A DNA stretch of 64,000 nt from Strongylocentrotus purpuratus (lineage: Eukaryota > Echinodermata > Echinoidea > Camarodonta > Strongylocentrotidae): positions 37,891,141-37,955,140 of the forward strand of contig NW_022145605.1 of assembly GCF_000002235.5 (NCBI RefSeq), given 5' to 3'. Under the pieces are notes generated by a model, which saw only the letters and a program-made list of their open reading frames with translations, was not told the DNA's origin and made no database searches. The position numbers and the translations under genes are program-made. Below are positions 43,490 through 55,960 of the stretch, piece by piece. Positions within the stretch are counted from its first letter, which is position 1. Each line of letters opens with the position of its first letter.

Positions 43490-44270
43490 GCTATGCTAAT
43501 AATTTACAGCAAAACTGTTCTGGAAGCGCATGTAATAGGGGCGTTTTTATCTAAATGTAATAATAGTTTATGCGCTATATACAAACATTGAATATTATCA
43601 ATTTCAAGAGGGGTTATATGCCTAACTTACCCAGACTAATTTTACACGTGCTGAAAAATTATTTATATATTCATGGGTACTCCTCCCCTGGAGGCGATAA
43701 TGCTTAAAGGATATTTGTTTACATACTTATAGGTCTTATCCCATCGCTTTTCATACTTTTTTTAAAATAAGGCTAAATCTAACCCACTTTGATAATCACA
43801 TTCAACCTTTTGATGAACCTCATAGAAAAACCAAGATTCAACCGATTTTCTCAGGGGGGGGGGGGGCTTGAGTCACATCTTGAGATGAGCTCTCATTCCA
43901 TCAACCGTACTTATACTCATCCTCGCTTCATGCTAATGGACATCAAATCATTTCGTAATCTCTTAAAAAATAATAATTATGCTCTTAAGTGCCCGGTTGC
44001 GTTGAAAAAAACTATTTATTTTCCACTCAAATATCCACAAATTAAATGACATATATAAACCATACATTAATACAATATATAATAGAACAAATGAATTATA
44101 CAAGTAACAAAATACTGACAAGTATGTTCGTAATCAAATAAGTTTACAGAGTACATTTATGTTTAAGAATTAGACAACAAATTTTAAATTGCTTGATTTA
44201 ACTGAGAGGGAAATAAAGGGAATCTCAGAAAAGCTAGGCTTGTTGAGCGAGATTCCCAGTATAAATTAAA
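43490..44270. other. No gene recognised
   Basis: AT-rich. A G-run lies at 43854-43866. Confidence 0.5.
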
Positions 44271-44271
44271 T

Positions 44272-44592
44272 AATGGACCATCAACAACGTGCATCAAATT
44301 CTGCACATGTCCGCTCCCAGAGAGACCAGAGACGCGCGAACCCACCCGCCCGCGCCAGATCCCCGGGTCTCCCCCGCCAAGGCCCATTCAGCGTACAACA
44401 GTCTTCCGTTGCCAGGTCGAGCAAGATCAAGGTCTGTCCGACCTAGCAACGAGCAACATAAAATATTGCGCACCGAACAGGCCCCGACAAAAGAAACACG
44501 AAGATCCGGCATAGGCAGCCGAACCCGCGCGTCCGGAGACTCTCCGGGAACAAACACGCGAAAACCGGACAACACGCCAAAGATGGTCCAAT
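44272..44592. other. GC/CpG-rich island framed by an 11-bp inverted repeat
   Basis: AATGGACCATC (44272-44282) and, reversed, ATTGGACCATC (44592-44582) bracket about 320 bp of strikingly different composition (CCCACCCGCCCGCGCCAGAT, CGCGCGTCCGGAGACTCTCC). Flanks are AT-rich. It is open in three frames on both strands (67-101 codons), a consequence of low TA content. It may be a small inserted element or foreign fragment. No protein domain recognised. Confidence 0.4.
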
Positions 44593-44599
44593 AGTATTT

Positions 44600-45225
44600 T
44601 TTACAAGCTCATAATGAACGATAGAAAAATAAAAAAGATGACAAGAGAAGAAGAAAAAAAGAAGAAGTATGTGTTCAAACACAAAAAAGGATGAGAAGGA
44701 TGGGAAGGTAAGAGTAGTGCCACGTAATAGGTAGTCTATTTGTATTTCTTTTAGAGAGGAAAGAAAGAAATTCACTGGGAGGAGTCGGAAGGCAAGAGTA
44801 AGAAGACCGGATAAAAAGAAAGCAAATCCGTGCTTAGTGATAGATTTGCGTATTAAAGTTTGTGCATAATTTATTTATTGTGCGCAGGTTAACGACTTAG
44901 GGTTGCATAGCTAGAGATGAGTGTTGCTTCAACAGAGTGAACTTAAGGTATTTCTTGAAGCAAAAGATACTTCGTTCAAACGTGCCAATTTTGTTGGAGT
45001 TGACAAGTATTGAAAATCTTTACCTTCGTCATAATCAGAATATTAATATGGATATATTCATCTTTTATATCTCCCCATATCTCAAATCACCAACATTCCA
45101 CATCATCACGATGTCACGGTAAAAACCTCGGTGTCAAGGTTGTCGTCCTTTACTTTTAAAATGACATTCGATGTATCTTTTAATCCTTTCAATATTCATA
45201 CCAGTTTGACCTCCTCTCACCCTTA
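44600..45225. other. No gene recognised
   Basis: Purine-rich (GAAGAAAAAAAGAAGAAG) at 44640-44670, otherwise AT-rich. Confidence 0.5.
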
Positions 45226-45229
45226 TTTC

Positions 45230-45815
45230 TCTCTCCCTCTCTCTCCCCCCTCTCTCTCTCTCTCTCTCTCCCTGTATATTTCCACACGTACACACATACA
45301 CAACACACAGGCACACACACACGCACACCACATAAACACACACACACGCTCTCTCTGTCTCTTAAAAAAGGAACAGGTTTTTTTTTTAGCTCTTCCCTTT
45401 CCCCTTAATTATTTACTCTCTGACTTTTGTTCTCGATACCGACCCCCCCCCCCTCTCTCTCTCTCTCTCTATCTCTTTACCCTCAACTAAATCTCTCTCT
45501 CTCTCTCTCTCTTTCTCAATCACACACGTACATACACACGCGCAGCCCCCCCCCCCCCCCCCCACATACTGCCTTTTCCTTCCCCTCTCTCTTCCTCAGC
45601 TATCTGATTCGCCCTTTCACCCTCCCTCCCTCCCTACAAGTCTCTCCGTTTCACCCTTATTCTTCTCTTTTCATTTTTTCTTTCTCTATCTCTCACTCTC
45701 TGTCTCTCTGTCTCTCTGTCTCTCTGTCTCTGTCCCTATGTCTCTCTCTCTCTCTCTTGCTCTCTCTCTCATACACTTCATGTCTCTCTCTCTCTCTCCT
45801 AGCTTATTTGTTCCT
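45230..45815. repeat. Compound (CT)n/(CA)n/poly-C block
   Basis: CT tracts at about 45230-45270, 45453-45512 and 45690-45800, a CA tract at 45285-45345 and a C16 run at about 45547. It contains a TGTCTCTC sub-repeat. Confidence 0.9.
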
Positions 45816-46075
45816 CCTCCCGTCTGCAAAGCATCCGAGAACAAATGAAGCGAGCTTCCAGGGCTGGTAGACCGGGCACTAGCCGACCTCACAACACCCC
45901 TCGAATCAACACACCAGGGACGTAACGACAAAATGAAAAAATACCACCCTTTTTTCTTTTATCGAAATGAAAAGTGATATCTCCCAATACACAATGATAA
46001 ACAGAACAACGCGTCATGCTTCATAAGTGTGCTGATTTTGTCTGACTATATCATTGTTCTTCCATTTCCTCCCGG

Positions 46076-46294
46076 TTGGATTTTATTTTACGAAGATGGA
46101 AGAGATGTTTTCATATCTTACAACCCCTGAGGTTTACCTGTGAAGTGAGGAAATTGAACGGGGAAGAAATTCGAGTGTATTTAGTAAATTGTGATGCCAA
46201 ATATGAAACCGTAGTCATAAAAGTGAGAAATAAATACGATAAGCAGTGGGAATTGAAAGATGCAATAACAAAAAACAGTCTCTTAGGTAGATAG
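46076..46294 (+). CDS. Low-confidence terminal exon candidate followed by AATAAA
   Basis: A 72-codon frame with protein-like composition (LNGEEIRVYLVNCDAKYETV, then VIKVRNKYDKQWELKDAI) and alternating hydrophobic strands. A possible acceptor, TTTTATTTTACGAAG, ends at 46095. The stop TAG at 46292-46294 is followed at once by AATAAA (46295-46300). The only in-frame start is TTG, so it must be spliced to something upstream, which I did not find. No family recognised. Chance is possible. Confidence 0.2.
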   Translation: MDFILRRWKRCFHILQPLRFTCEVRKLNGEEIRVYLVNCDAKYETVVIKVRNKYDKQWELKDAITKNSLLGR

Positions 46295-46300
46295 AATAAA

Positions 46301-49300
46301 CATAATAAAGATCTCGTGGACGCTAACGAATCACATATACATGGTGTAGAAAAAAGGGGAAAAACGGATTTCCAGATATTAGATTATATGGCAAATGTAT
46401 AACGATATTGGAATTTATAATTTCCAAGAAATGCCAAAACGTCGGCGAACCAAAAGCCACTGGAAAACGCTTTTCGTCTAGGATACGCCCTTCTCAGCAC
46501 CGCCCTATTCCAAATGGAAATGGCAATACTCATGTCGCAATGACAAATCATAATATTGTAATTGATAATAATATAAATTATAGAGTGACGTAGTCAATAA
46601 AGCTAGTTATTATCTACCGTAAACATGTTATGTCCCTCATTTCAACCATAACGCAAATCTACCGATTTATCTGAGATCTACAATATAGCAATTAATGTGT
46701 CTATTCTTATACGAAGAGGGGGGGGGGGGGGGTCAACAATATTACAATCCTTTTAGTGGTTTAATACGAATATAGGAGGCAACTGATTGTAGGGGTTGTG
46801 GGAATCGATTTTAATAATTTATTTCGGGTTCCGTCCCCTTTCCTTTCCTTCCTTCTTTCTCATTTTCTTTTTCTTTGTTGCCTTTCGATGGGAGGGGTGT
46901 CATACGACGCCTCCACTACCCCTAAACCCCCTCTGCTAGCTCCACCATGTGGAAGTTTCCCTCTCGATGCCTTTCAAGTTCACACCAGCATAATATACAC
47001 ACGTAAGAATCAGAGTTCACGGTTACGCAGCGCGCGCATGCACCCTCACAAAGTCCATCACCCGCTACACCAACCACCGCCATCCCCGCTGCAGCGCTTG
47101 TTAATAAAAGGCGTTACTTTGCAGGTTGACTACCGTGGAGTACAGACGCGCGTCGGAACTAATCTAGATTCTCGATCCGGGATTCATCGAGGGTCTCAGC
47201 CGTAAAGCCACCAGATTCAGCCTCTCCAAGTGATTTAATTTCATCCCCTGCACATGCTCACTGTCACTGTTCAGTACCACCGTCAAAACGCGTAACCCTT
47301 ACTCCTCTCGCATTTCTAATAACTGTTATTACGCAGGAGACACACCACCGTTTTTCATTAGTTTAGAATCAAGTTTTGATTGCATTTCGCTTCACCCATT
47401 CTCTCTAAGACTAAGAGGTCATTTTGTCTTCCGCAGTGGAGTTCCCTGTTTACAATTACAAAGCATTGCTGGACATGATACTTGAGACTTGAGTTTCGAC
47501 GACGCATGAGCTAGCAAAACACAGTCACACCTTTAACAGGGCACTGTATGCAACACCACCCATTGTCATGTTTGTGAATCTTTTTAAAAAGTAACGGTTG
47601 TCTTGAGTAGGCAGCAATCAATCATCGTTTGGCGAGGAAAGTGTATTCAGGGATTGTTTTATTCGAAAGTGAAAGTCAAAGTCACATCGATTCGTTTAAA
47701 TGGTGTCAAGGAACAATAATTTGATGACATATTGTGGTCTGAATTTCCTTGATCACCAATACGACATTGTTTATAGTGCTCTCAGAAAAGGAATGTTACA
47801 GAGGAAAGGTCAACATATAAAACAGAAGAAGTATATTCAAAGATGGATTATTCATACGCAGTGGTCAATTCTCTCCATGCGTTCTGAGATCTGATGTAAT
47901 CATTTGTGGACTCTCCACCTTCCCATGCTTCCGTGGCCACGAAAAGGTCATTTTGCTTTCAAAAAGTGAAAACGGTTTAGAGGTGTCACTTCGAGGAAGC
48001 ATCAATTGTTTGTTTATCTGGATATTGAATCCGAAACCGTAAACAATTCGAAGCATCTAAGTCCGCATATTCCATGAGCTGCTTTAAGCCAGTCGGTCGG
48101 ACGAATGAGCATCACCCTTCCGTTCATACCTCTCTCGATCTTGTGAACTTTTCTTGGATTTTTATACCCGGATGACTCTTATTTCACTTCGGTGGAAAGG
48201 TTGAACTTGACGGAAATAAACAGGTAAGGCACCACGTAACTTCATGATCATTATCTGTTATCACATTTGATAAAGCCACTGACTTGTATCTAATTGGAGT
48301 GTATGAAATGTATCCTAATTAGAAACTGTGAAGCGAAAAATGAAAGAAACAAAATAGATTCAAAAACAGAACAAAATATTATGAATGTTTATGACTTGTA
48401 GAGGTGTCGTGACAAGTCGCCGAAACTGTGGGTCGAACGGTTTGCGCTTCGTATCATCACCTTTGAAAGGCTCTCTGGGAGAGCAGGTCCTGAAATGGAC
48501 TTGAAATGAGACCACCCTGTTGAAATAAAACTAAATAATAATCAACTGCGGTGCTAAATATCATTTGGCAAAATATTAAGCTAAATTTGCCACTCTCCAC
48601 CCAGGTGAAGTAAATGCAATGGACGCCAATGGTATTTGGAGGTGCGTTGGCCTAGTAGACAGGTTGCCTGGGTCGATGATCACACGGTTCGCGCTTTGGC
48701 CACTGGAATGTATTTTTTGCAAGGAATTAATCTACATTTTGTGACTCTCCATCCAAGTTTAATAAATGAATACCTGATATTAAGACATTCATTGTAATAT
48801 TTTAAAACTTTGGGCAGCTAGGGTAAAGCTAAGATAATAATAATACTGTGTTGGCTACATGCAAGAGGGCCGTTACCTTTCATTGGCAATACATGTCTTA
48901 CGGGGGTCTTCCGGGCAGCCGACGACCTTGTAAGTGCCTAGACAATCCTTTGGTATCTATGTGTGCATCATGAATGTAGCTAGTCATTTTTAATACGATT
49001 TTGTCATGCTTGATTCCGTGCGATTCTCAGTTATATATATACCTCAGTCGATTGATAGGTTACTGTTTTCATGTTCCAATCAGAATTAACGAAGCATGGT
49101 ACTTTTTATAAACATTAACATTTCTTTAAGTAATATCAAAGTAAGTAATCCAGAATCACAGTAATTCATAACATGAATGTTCTTTAAATCATTGGATACG
49201 GCCATGAAAATGAACATTTTTAAAAGCAAGGATTGATGTTATGCTTTCAAGTAAATAAAAAAGACACCATAGAACGCAATTACACTTAGATTCATAACAT

Positions 49301-49910
49301 GATGGTTGGTGATTTCATTTTGCAGAGCCATTTAACACCAGCAATTCATTACTCTGTTGACGAGAAAATGCATCTTGTATGATCTGGACAAAAAGCGAGA
49401 GAATCGAATTCACCGTGAGCTACATCGCTTGACGAACATGGGGAGAATTATTTACTTCAGTGTATATCCGATAAGGATTATGTTGAAAAAAAAACTAAAA
49501 TCAGATAATTTTTTGGGGAAAAGTCCGGAGGAATGACAATCGCGTATACTATGGGATAGTTATAAGATCCTCCTCGCCCTTCGTTAAGATCGCATATCGT
49601 TATGTGGGACGTGCTGTTGGAAAACATAGGACATCTTGAATGCGATACCTGGTTTCCGTTTGGTCTTCCGGGTACGTCTGTGGTAAAATGTTACAATTCA
49701 AGTTCGGAAGTACCTACCGGGTTGCCTACAGCCCTTAAATCAATAGACCGTGGGTAACCGATCCGGTGGACCTATCAATCAAGGTAGAAAGTAGTACGCA
49801 GACACCACCTAACATGTCAAAGTTCAGTTCTGCTGAGGAAGCTCTAGAGCAACCAACGGTGGTCCGACAATCGCCCCAGCAAAATGCTCAGGGCTTGATT
49901 TCGTCAAAGA
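46301..49910. other. No gene recognised
   Basis: G-run of about 18 at 46715-46732. CpG-bearing unique sequence at 47030-47200. Two short segments with GGTCGAACGGTTTGCGC (48430) and CACGGTTCGCGC (48682) look like related decayed repeats, possibly tRNA-derived. Confidence 0.4.
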
Positions 49911-49914
49911 TATA

Positions 49915-50005
49915 GGGGTTAGGGTTAGAGTTTGTGTTGCAATTGGGTTTAGGTTAGTCAAGTTAGAATTAGGGTCAGGGTTAGGTACAGTGTTTAGTCC
50001 AGGGT
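49915..50005 (+). repeat. Degenerate TTAGGG-like tract
   Basis: GGGGTTAGGGTTAGAG...GGGTTTAGGTTAG...TTAGGGTCAGGGTTAGG, about 90 bp of imperfect telomere-type hexamers inside unique sequence. Confidence 0.6.
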
Positions 50006-53000
50006 ATAAGTTAAAGTAATTCGGTTAGTGTACCCCGAAGCAATTGTCACGGTATGACTTTCGTTCAAGGGGATCACGTTAGGACAAGAACTAAAAATAT
50101 ATTCATATGAATTATTTTCCGATAGGAAAGTGTTGAAAGTGTTTCCCCCATTTGTTAATGTCGTCAATTGTAGGCCTATAAATGCATTACCAACATATCT
50201 CCAAGCAGGCTTCAGGCCTATACCTTTTGTATTTATCTGCTTTGTAATACAATATTGAGAACCAAGGTAACCAAAGACCCTTTTTTTGATAACAACTCAT
50301 GTCATGGGGATGAAAAAAACCAAAGGTTAAAAAGTATTAGGAAAAGAAAGTAGCAGAAAAAAAGTAGATATTTTCTTAAAATATTAACTGTTAATTCCTT
50401 TCTTGCCTCTGCCATTTCCATGTTATCACTTCACATTAAAAAAATATCCCACACAAAATCTCCAATAAAATAAGTCAGTTTCCATTTATATATTACACAG
50501 AGCCTGGCGCTAATAGCAGAATATTTATATTCCCTGGATGAGTGTACGTCATCCTTGTGGATCGTGTGGGGTTTGTTAATAATATCACATTGAGCTGAAA
50601 ATTAACATAGTTATGTGTGATGTGCGGTTTGTATAAACCTGTTAGGTCGATCATACAAAATATCGCATCACAGCATGTGTACCTGGTGATAGCGATATTA
50701 AAATCCACAAATGTTCGCGAATGGTATTGATTTCGAATGGAGTACGTACTTGTGATTAGCAAGTTAATGTTGCCACGTTGTCTTTATGGCTGATTGATGC
50801 GAAAAACGAACATTGGTAAAAAAAAAAAAAAACAAAATCATATGTAACTACGCAACACTCATTACGATGTAAGAACAATATATAACACTCCAACACTGCC
50901 AAGAGTGATGAATGGTAATTTGCGAAATACTTTATTACCGAAAATATTTTTATTGAATTTTAAACATAGAGATGAATTTGATAGATTCGAACGGATCAAT
51001 AAACGCTGCTACAGTGTAACATTGTACAGAAAAAAAATGGTCGTTCAGCTGAATTATTGACATAATCTACGTCCATAGCAAGAATATTAGGTATTTTATG
51101 TAAAGTTGATGAAAAAGAATCGTTTGAAAAGGCTTATTGTTGTGGCGAAATTCTTCAAAAGCACACATTTTTTTTTGCTGCATGAACGCAATAGGCCAAT
51201 GTTCTGCTTTTGGGTGAGTCAAAGACATTTTGATTTTACGTGATCTTATCAAGGTCAATAATGAATAATCATAAACGTGTTTTTAACTTTTAGTTTTTTA
51301 TGAATAGCACACTGCATCCAGTTTACACATATGTCATCGTATAACACGCGCACACATAAGCCATGGTTTAAAGACAACCATAGTGATTACACATCAGCAG
51401 CAAAGGGCCTAGATATCATAGCAATTAATTGAGTCCAATAACGAATCATAAATCATTCACAGTTTTTAATATTCATCGAATGTGGTCTATGGCGTGACTC
51501 TGAATGCTCATATGAAGCATCCTGGTGACGTCTGAACAGCAGTCAATAGGGATGGCGGAATGATTAATATCTCATCAATTTTATCCGATTCTCTATGACC
51601 ATGATGATCTTTTGATTAAAAATATTGGTCTGAGTCCGAGTCTGGAATGCTATGACATATCAATCAACGTAGATTAGATTTAGATTGTCGGCTGTCTCAA
51701 TTTAATCCCGCTTAAATCAAAGAGCACATCTCTTTCATTGCCTCTAGTGCCAGACAGTGGATACGAGGAGATCGATGGCCATTTCAGAATCAATTATCTT
51801 TGTCAAGTTTGTGTCTGAGCATTAATGATGTATATGACCGGATTGCGGTGTAAGGTTTTGTCATGTAATTCTTGGTAATGCCTCAGGAGTGTTTATTATT
51901 GCTCAAGCTTCGATATAAAGCTTATTTATCTCCATGTATGTGAGTAATCAAGATGTATACATCTACATATACCATTGATTGACGATTCATTTGCAGAACA
52001 GTATCATTAAAACTTTCATTCAATATTCTTTGTAATAATATCTCCTCGATGTCTGTGCGCATATGTATTAAAAATCATGAATTACCAAAATGACATTATT
52101 ATCCAGATTTGAAAATTTGTGATGTATGACAGTTTTTATAACCATTTCGGTTGCTTTCATCCCTAGAAACCGATAATAGTTACAGCTATTTGAGGAAATA
52201 ACAAATCATTATATAATGAAACATCCGCAAGTGATTCTGCTATTTTAATTTGAACAGTAACTTTTGGTTTTGGTGAAGTTCGTGTATTGTCCTTACAGTT
52301 GTTGCGATAAAACCACAACCATACCTGCAAATTATAAGATTGGCCCACATGAATAGAATAAAAGCAGCAGATTGTGTGATCAAATTGCAAGTTTTCTTCT
52401 CAGTAGCCTTCTTATTTATTGTCTTTATAGTATTTCACTGTGGTTTAACCGAAAATAGAATTCCTGCATATGATTATAGTGACCCACAGAGATAAGTTGG
52501 ATGCGGCCGGGAGTCCGACGCAGTGGCTTAATGGAAACCGTATCTAAACCGGAAGACATGTCAACCCTGATAAACCTGACCCTTGATCAAGTGTCTTTGG
52601 TCTCGGGTGAGAGAGGGAGCTAGCTATGAGGGAGGGTTTAATAGATGCCAGCTAAAACCTTGGAGTGCAAATAGAGGTTCAAAGCGAAGGAATACAAGCC
52701 TCTTCAAACAGCCAGTGTCAAACCCTGCAGAAATGGAGGAATTACGATGCAATTGAGAAATTACCTGCGCTGATCACTCGTATGAAGGATCAGTTATTCA
52801 ACGTTATATTTACATTATACATTTCGCATGCATACTGCGCTGTGTACTATGTAATGCTTACGTGGCTTGTCACGGGCTTTCCACGAGTATGAAAGGGTCC
52901 AATTGGCCCTCGATATCTTTGTACCTTTAGATATGGTCCAGATCATCCTCCACGATGCAGTGATGATGAAATTGTCTTCATTTTATGATATTTTCTCGAT

Positions 53001-53080
53001 TCTTGCTTATTATCTTAACAGGTTTATTCAATGAAAATGAAAATGTGTTTACTTTTGAACCCAGAGTGAGAGGTCCCTTT
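50006..53080. other. No gene recognised
   Basis: AT-rich unique sequence. 52495-52660 is a CpG-bearing unique patch. All frames are short and unsupported. Confidence 0.5.
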
Positions 53081-53084
53081 AAAG

Positions 53085-53270
53085 CCACACTGTCCTACAC
53101 GTGTAGGTACTTGCTCTATATAGAAAACAATGCCTAATCGGTGACCATTGGTCCCCCAAGATCCTCTTTTTCTTATGTTAATTGAGAGCTGAGTTGATGA
53201 GATAGCCACCTGTCCAGTGACCTTGCAGGGTGGTATAATCCCTTCTATAACTTAGTAAAGATAAGCTTTA
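53085..53270 (+). repeat. Dispersed repeat, family R2, copy 2
   Basis: Same orientation as copy 1 at 39075-39250. The central 80 bp (CAATGCCTAATCGGTGACCA to TTAATTGAGAGCTGAG) are the best conserved. Confidence 0.8.
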
Positions 53271-53274
53271 AGAT

Positions 53275-55610
53275 ACATTTATATTGGTAGGATCATTTCT
53301 TGATATTTTCACGTACATATTTATAGATTATTTACACCATGGTCTTCAAATGATGTTAAAAATGTATAATACCATTCTTGTTAAAAAATATGTAAAGCGA
53401 TGAATGCCGATTTCGGAAGGCATAATTTCAAACGAACCAACAAATTAGGAATTAAGCATGGCATGATGAAAAAATAGACCTTTTTTCCGGAATGCCTTTA
53501 TGGTTTCAGTCTATCATGAGATGCATTCCAAGTGTTTGTCAGACAGATGTATGATGGGGACTCTTTCCCCGTTTAGATATCGCTTGAGATAATTGTGGTT
53601 TTGTTAAAATATTCACGCACATAGCGATAAAAGTGTTGATACATAATAATCACACAAGAAATGCTTTGGTTGACTGCTGGAAAAGATGAAAATAATTTGT
53701 GAGTTTTCTCATCCTTTGAATGTCATTTCAGAAGACGATCATAGTAGAAATACCCCTTTAAAAGGATGGCGCTTTAAAGTGCATTTGTATTCACCATATG
53801 ATAAGAAATAGCTAAAAAGCTTACATGTAGTCCCACATACTCATTCCTGTGTGCAGTATATGTGATTCGCAGAAAGATTGAGTCAATTTTCAATGATTTT
53901 GATATTTCCAAAACCTCACAGTACATATCAAATTTAATGTACTACATAATCAACATTTTCAACTTGCTTTCAGACTCGTTCCTTAAAAGGTTGCTGTAGA
54001 ATGTAGAATGAGTGTTTTTCACGTTTCGACTGGCTCTAATGCACCATGAAATTTATTAATTGCTATAGATGATAGAAATGTATTCATGCTAGGGTAGCCG
54101 CTTTGTGTGCTGCCGCTCTGTGTCGCATGTGGGAGTATGTAAGAGCGTCAACTCCTTCCAAGGAAGTCTTCAAACAGGAGAAAAGGGAAATATGATGGAG
54201 TAATAATGATATGATAGTATTGGTGCACTGAGTAATTATAAGGAAAACAGTATGTTTTAAGTTGAGTGGTTATAATAGCGAATTCATTTTCTACTTATAA
54301 CAGCGTTATTTGTTAAGTTCACGTTGTTAGTAATGAAGTGAGAGTTATTGCCAGTAGGCCTAAATGCCAATAAATAGGCAATGACTTCTCTTGAGGCCAG
54401 ACACGTGTCGAAAAAAACAAGTACACGGCTCTCGTGTGCGGGGAAAACATTGGAGAAATTATGGCATGATATTCATTTGGCCATGAACTCGAATCAAATC
54501 CACTGTGAAATTGGACCTCGGGAAATTTGAAGGAACAACATGATTAAATTGTAAAGGTTTGTACTTTTGCCTCATGGTGTCACCTTTGTATTGATGACTG
54601 ATATATTGATTCAAAGTACAGTTTAATTGCCACCCATTTCGAACAGACCTTTTGTTGAAATCTGTGTGTTATGAATTGGGGCGACAGTGATCCATGCCTA
54701 GAAACCATGCAGAAACAAAAACAATTCGAGCAGTTCTTTGCTTATTATGAGTTTGTTTTTCCATTTTATGCGAATAATGTTTAACTTTGTTCATTTTTTC
54801 GATGATGCCCTTCTTGTCTTGACCTGACAAATGGGCAAATCAAGGTTAATAAAATAGTAATAGAAATCACTTAAGTGAATGTGGCGAGTTCAGATACATT
54901 GTATGTACCTGTTTTTATCTTAATATTAATTTGTTATCACAAATAGATACCGCGTGATACACAACTCCGAAAGCATACCAAAAGCTTGTTCTCATGGCTT
55001 ATAAAGACTTTGTGAAAGTGTATAGGTGTGAAGAAAACTGAAACTGAATGTCGTTAACTTTACAATTATTTCATGGTATACGTGTCACGATTAACTACAG
55101 TCAGATATTACTCAACTAACGACATATCGGACCTGGATAATATTGTGTACTTTCTTGAAGCCCTTCATATGAATATATTAGTAGGTTCGTCATTTCAAAG
55201 TATGATGGAATATAGCTTTGCTTATGAATTGAAGTCGCTAAAGCAGGACAGGCCTTGGTAGCTGTCGTCAAGATAATAAACTGTCAGTATAAAGTGACAC
55301 AATATCAATCGAACTGAGATGAATTGAATGAAAGCGGCACATGTTTAACTCCCCATTAAACAGATGAATATTGTTTATGACCTTTGTGAATATCACACCC
55401 CTCAACAGGTCGGAAGCTAGGCCATCTGGCATCTCTTCTAATTGTCGGTTGTAGAACAATAAACTATAGAGGTTAAAGCAGGTACTTTTTTTCTCGTGGC
55501 CTTGCCCTTGAATCGATGGAAAGTTGATAGATATATTATTTCAGATTATGAATATTTGATGACTGGATTTGAAATCCGCTGAACCAGGAATTTCCGAGAA
55601 AGGAAGATGG
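53275..55610. other. No gene recognised
   Basis: AT-rich unique sequence. A 62-codon frame at 55073-55261 has no splice or motif support. Confidence 0.5.
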
Positions 55611-55611
55611 A

Positions 55612-55690
55612 GAAACACACACACAAGTGCACGCACACATACACAACACACACGCGCGCACACACACACATGCACACACGCACACGCAGA
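55612..55690. repeat. (CA)n microsatellite with CG interruptions
   Basis: ACACAC with GCACGC and CGCGCG interruptions, ending immediately before a SINE. Confidence 0.9.
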
Positions 55691-55757
55691 GTACAAGCAC
55701 AAGCCCATACACAAATTATGGAGAAATTAGTTTTTACCGATTCATGAAATTATTACA

Positions 55758-55960
55758 CAACCGAGATTGCTCAGCGGTAGAGCAGTGGTCTCTTAAAACT
55801 GGGAGAATATGGATTCAAAACCAAGAAGATTCACTAGTGCCATTTAGTAAGGTATTGATCCTCATTACCAAATCCCTCGGAGAGGACTTAAAGCCGTCCG
55901 TCTTTTAGTTGCTTTTTTACAAGCATACACATCCTTTGTCAGCTGTAAATTAAACTACCA
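55758..55960 (+). mobile_element. tRNA-derived SINE, copy 1
   Basis: Head CGAGATTGCTCAGCGGTAGAGC with A-box, then CAGTGGTCTCTTAAAACTGG and a decayed B box (GGATTCAAAACC). The body CTAGTGCCATTTAGTAAGGT, CCTCATTACCAAATCCCTCG, GAGAGGACTTAAAGCCGTCC matches the copy at 57964. Several changes from it suggest an older insertion. Confidence 0.85.

Noticed and set aside
46798..47205. 135-codon plus-strand ORF
   Set aside because: No domain, starts at a non-ATG codon and crosses pyrimidine-rich DNA. No splice support.
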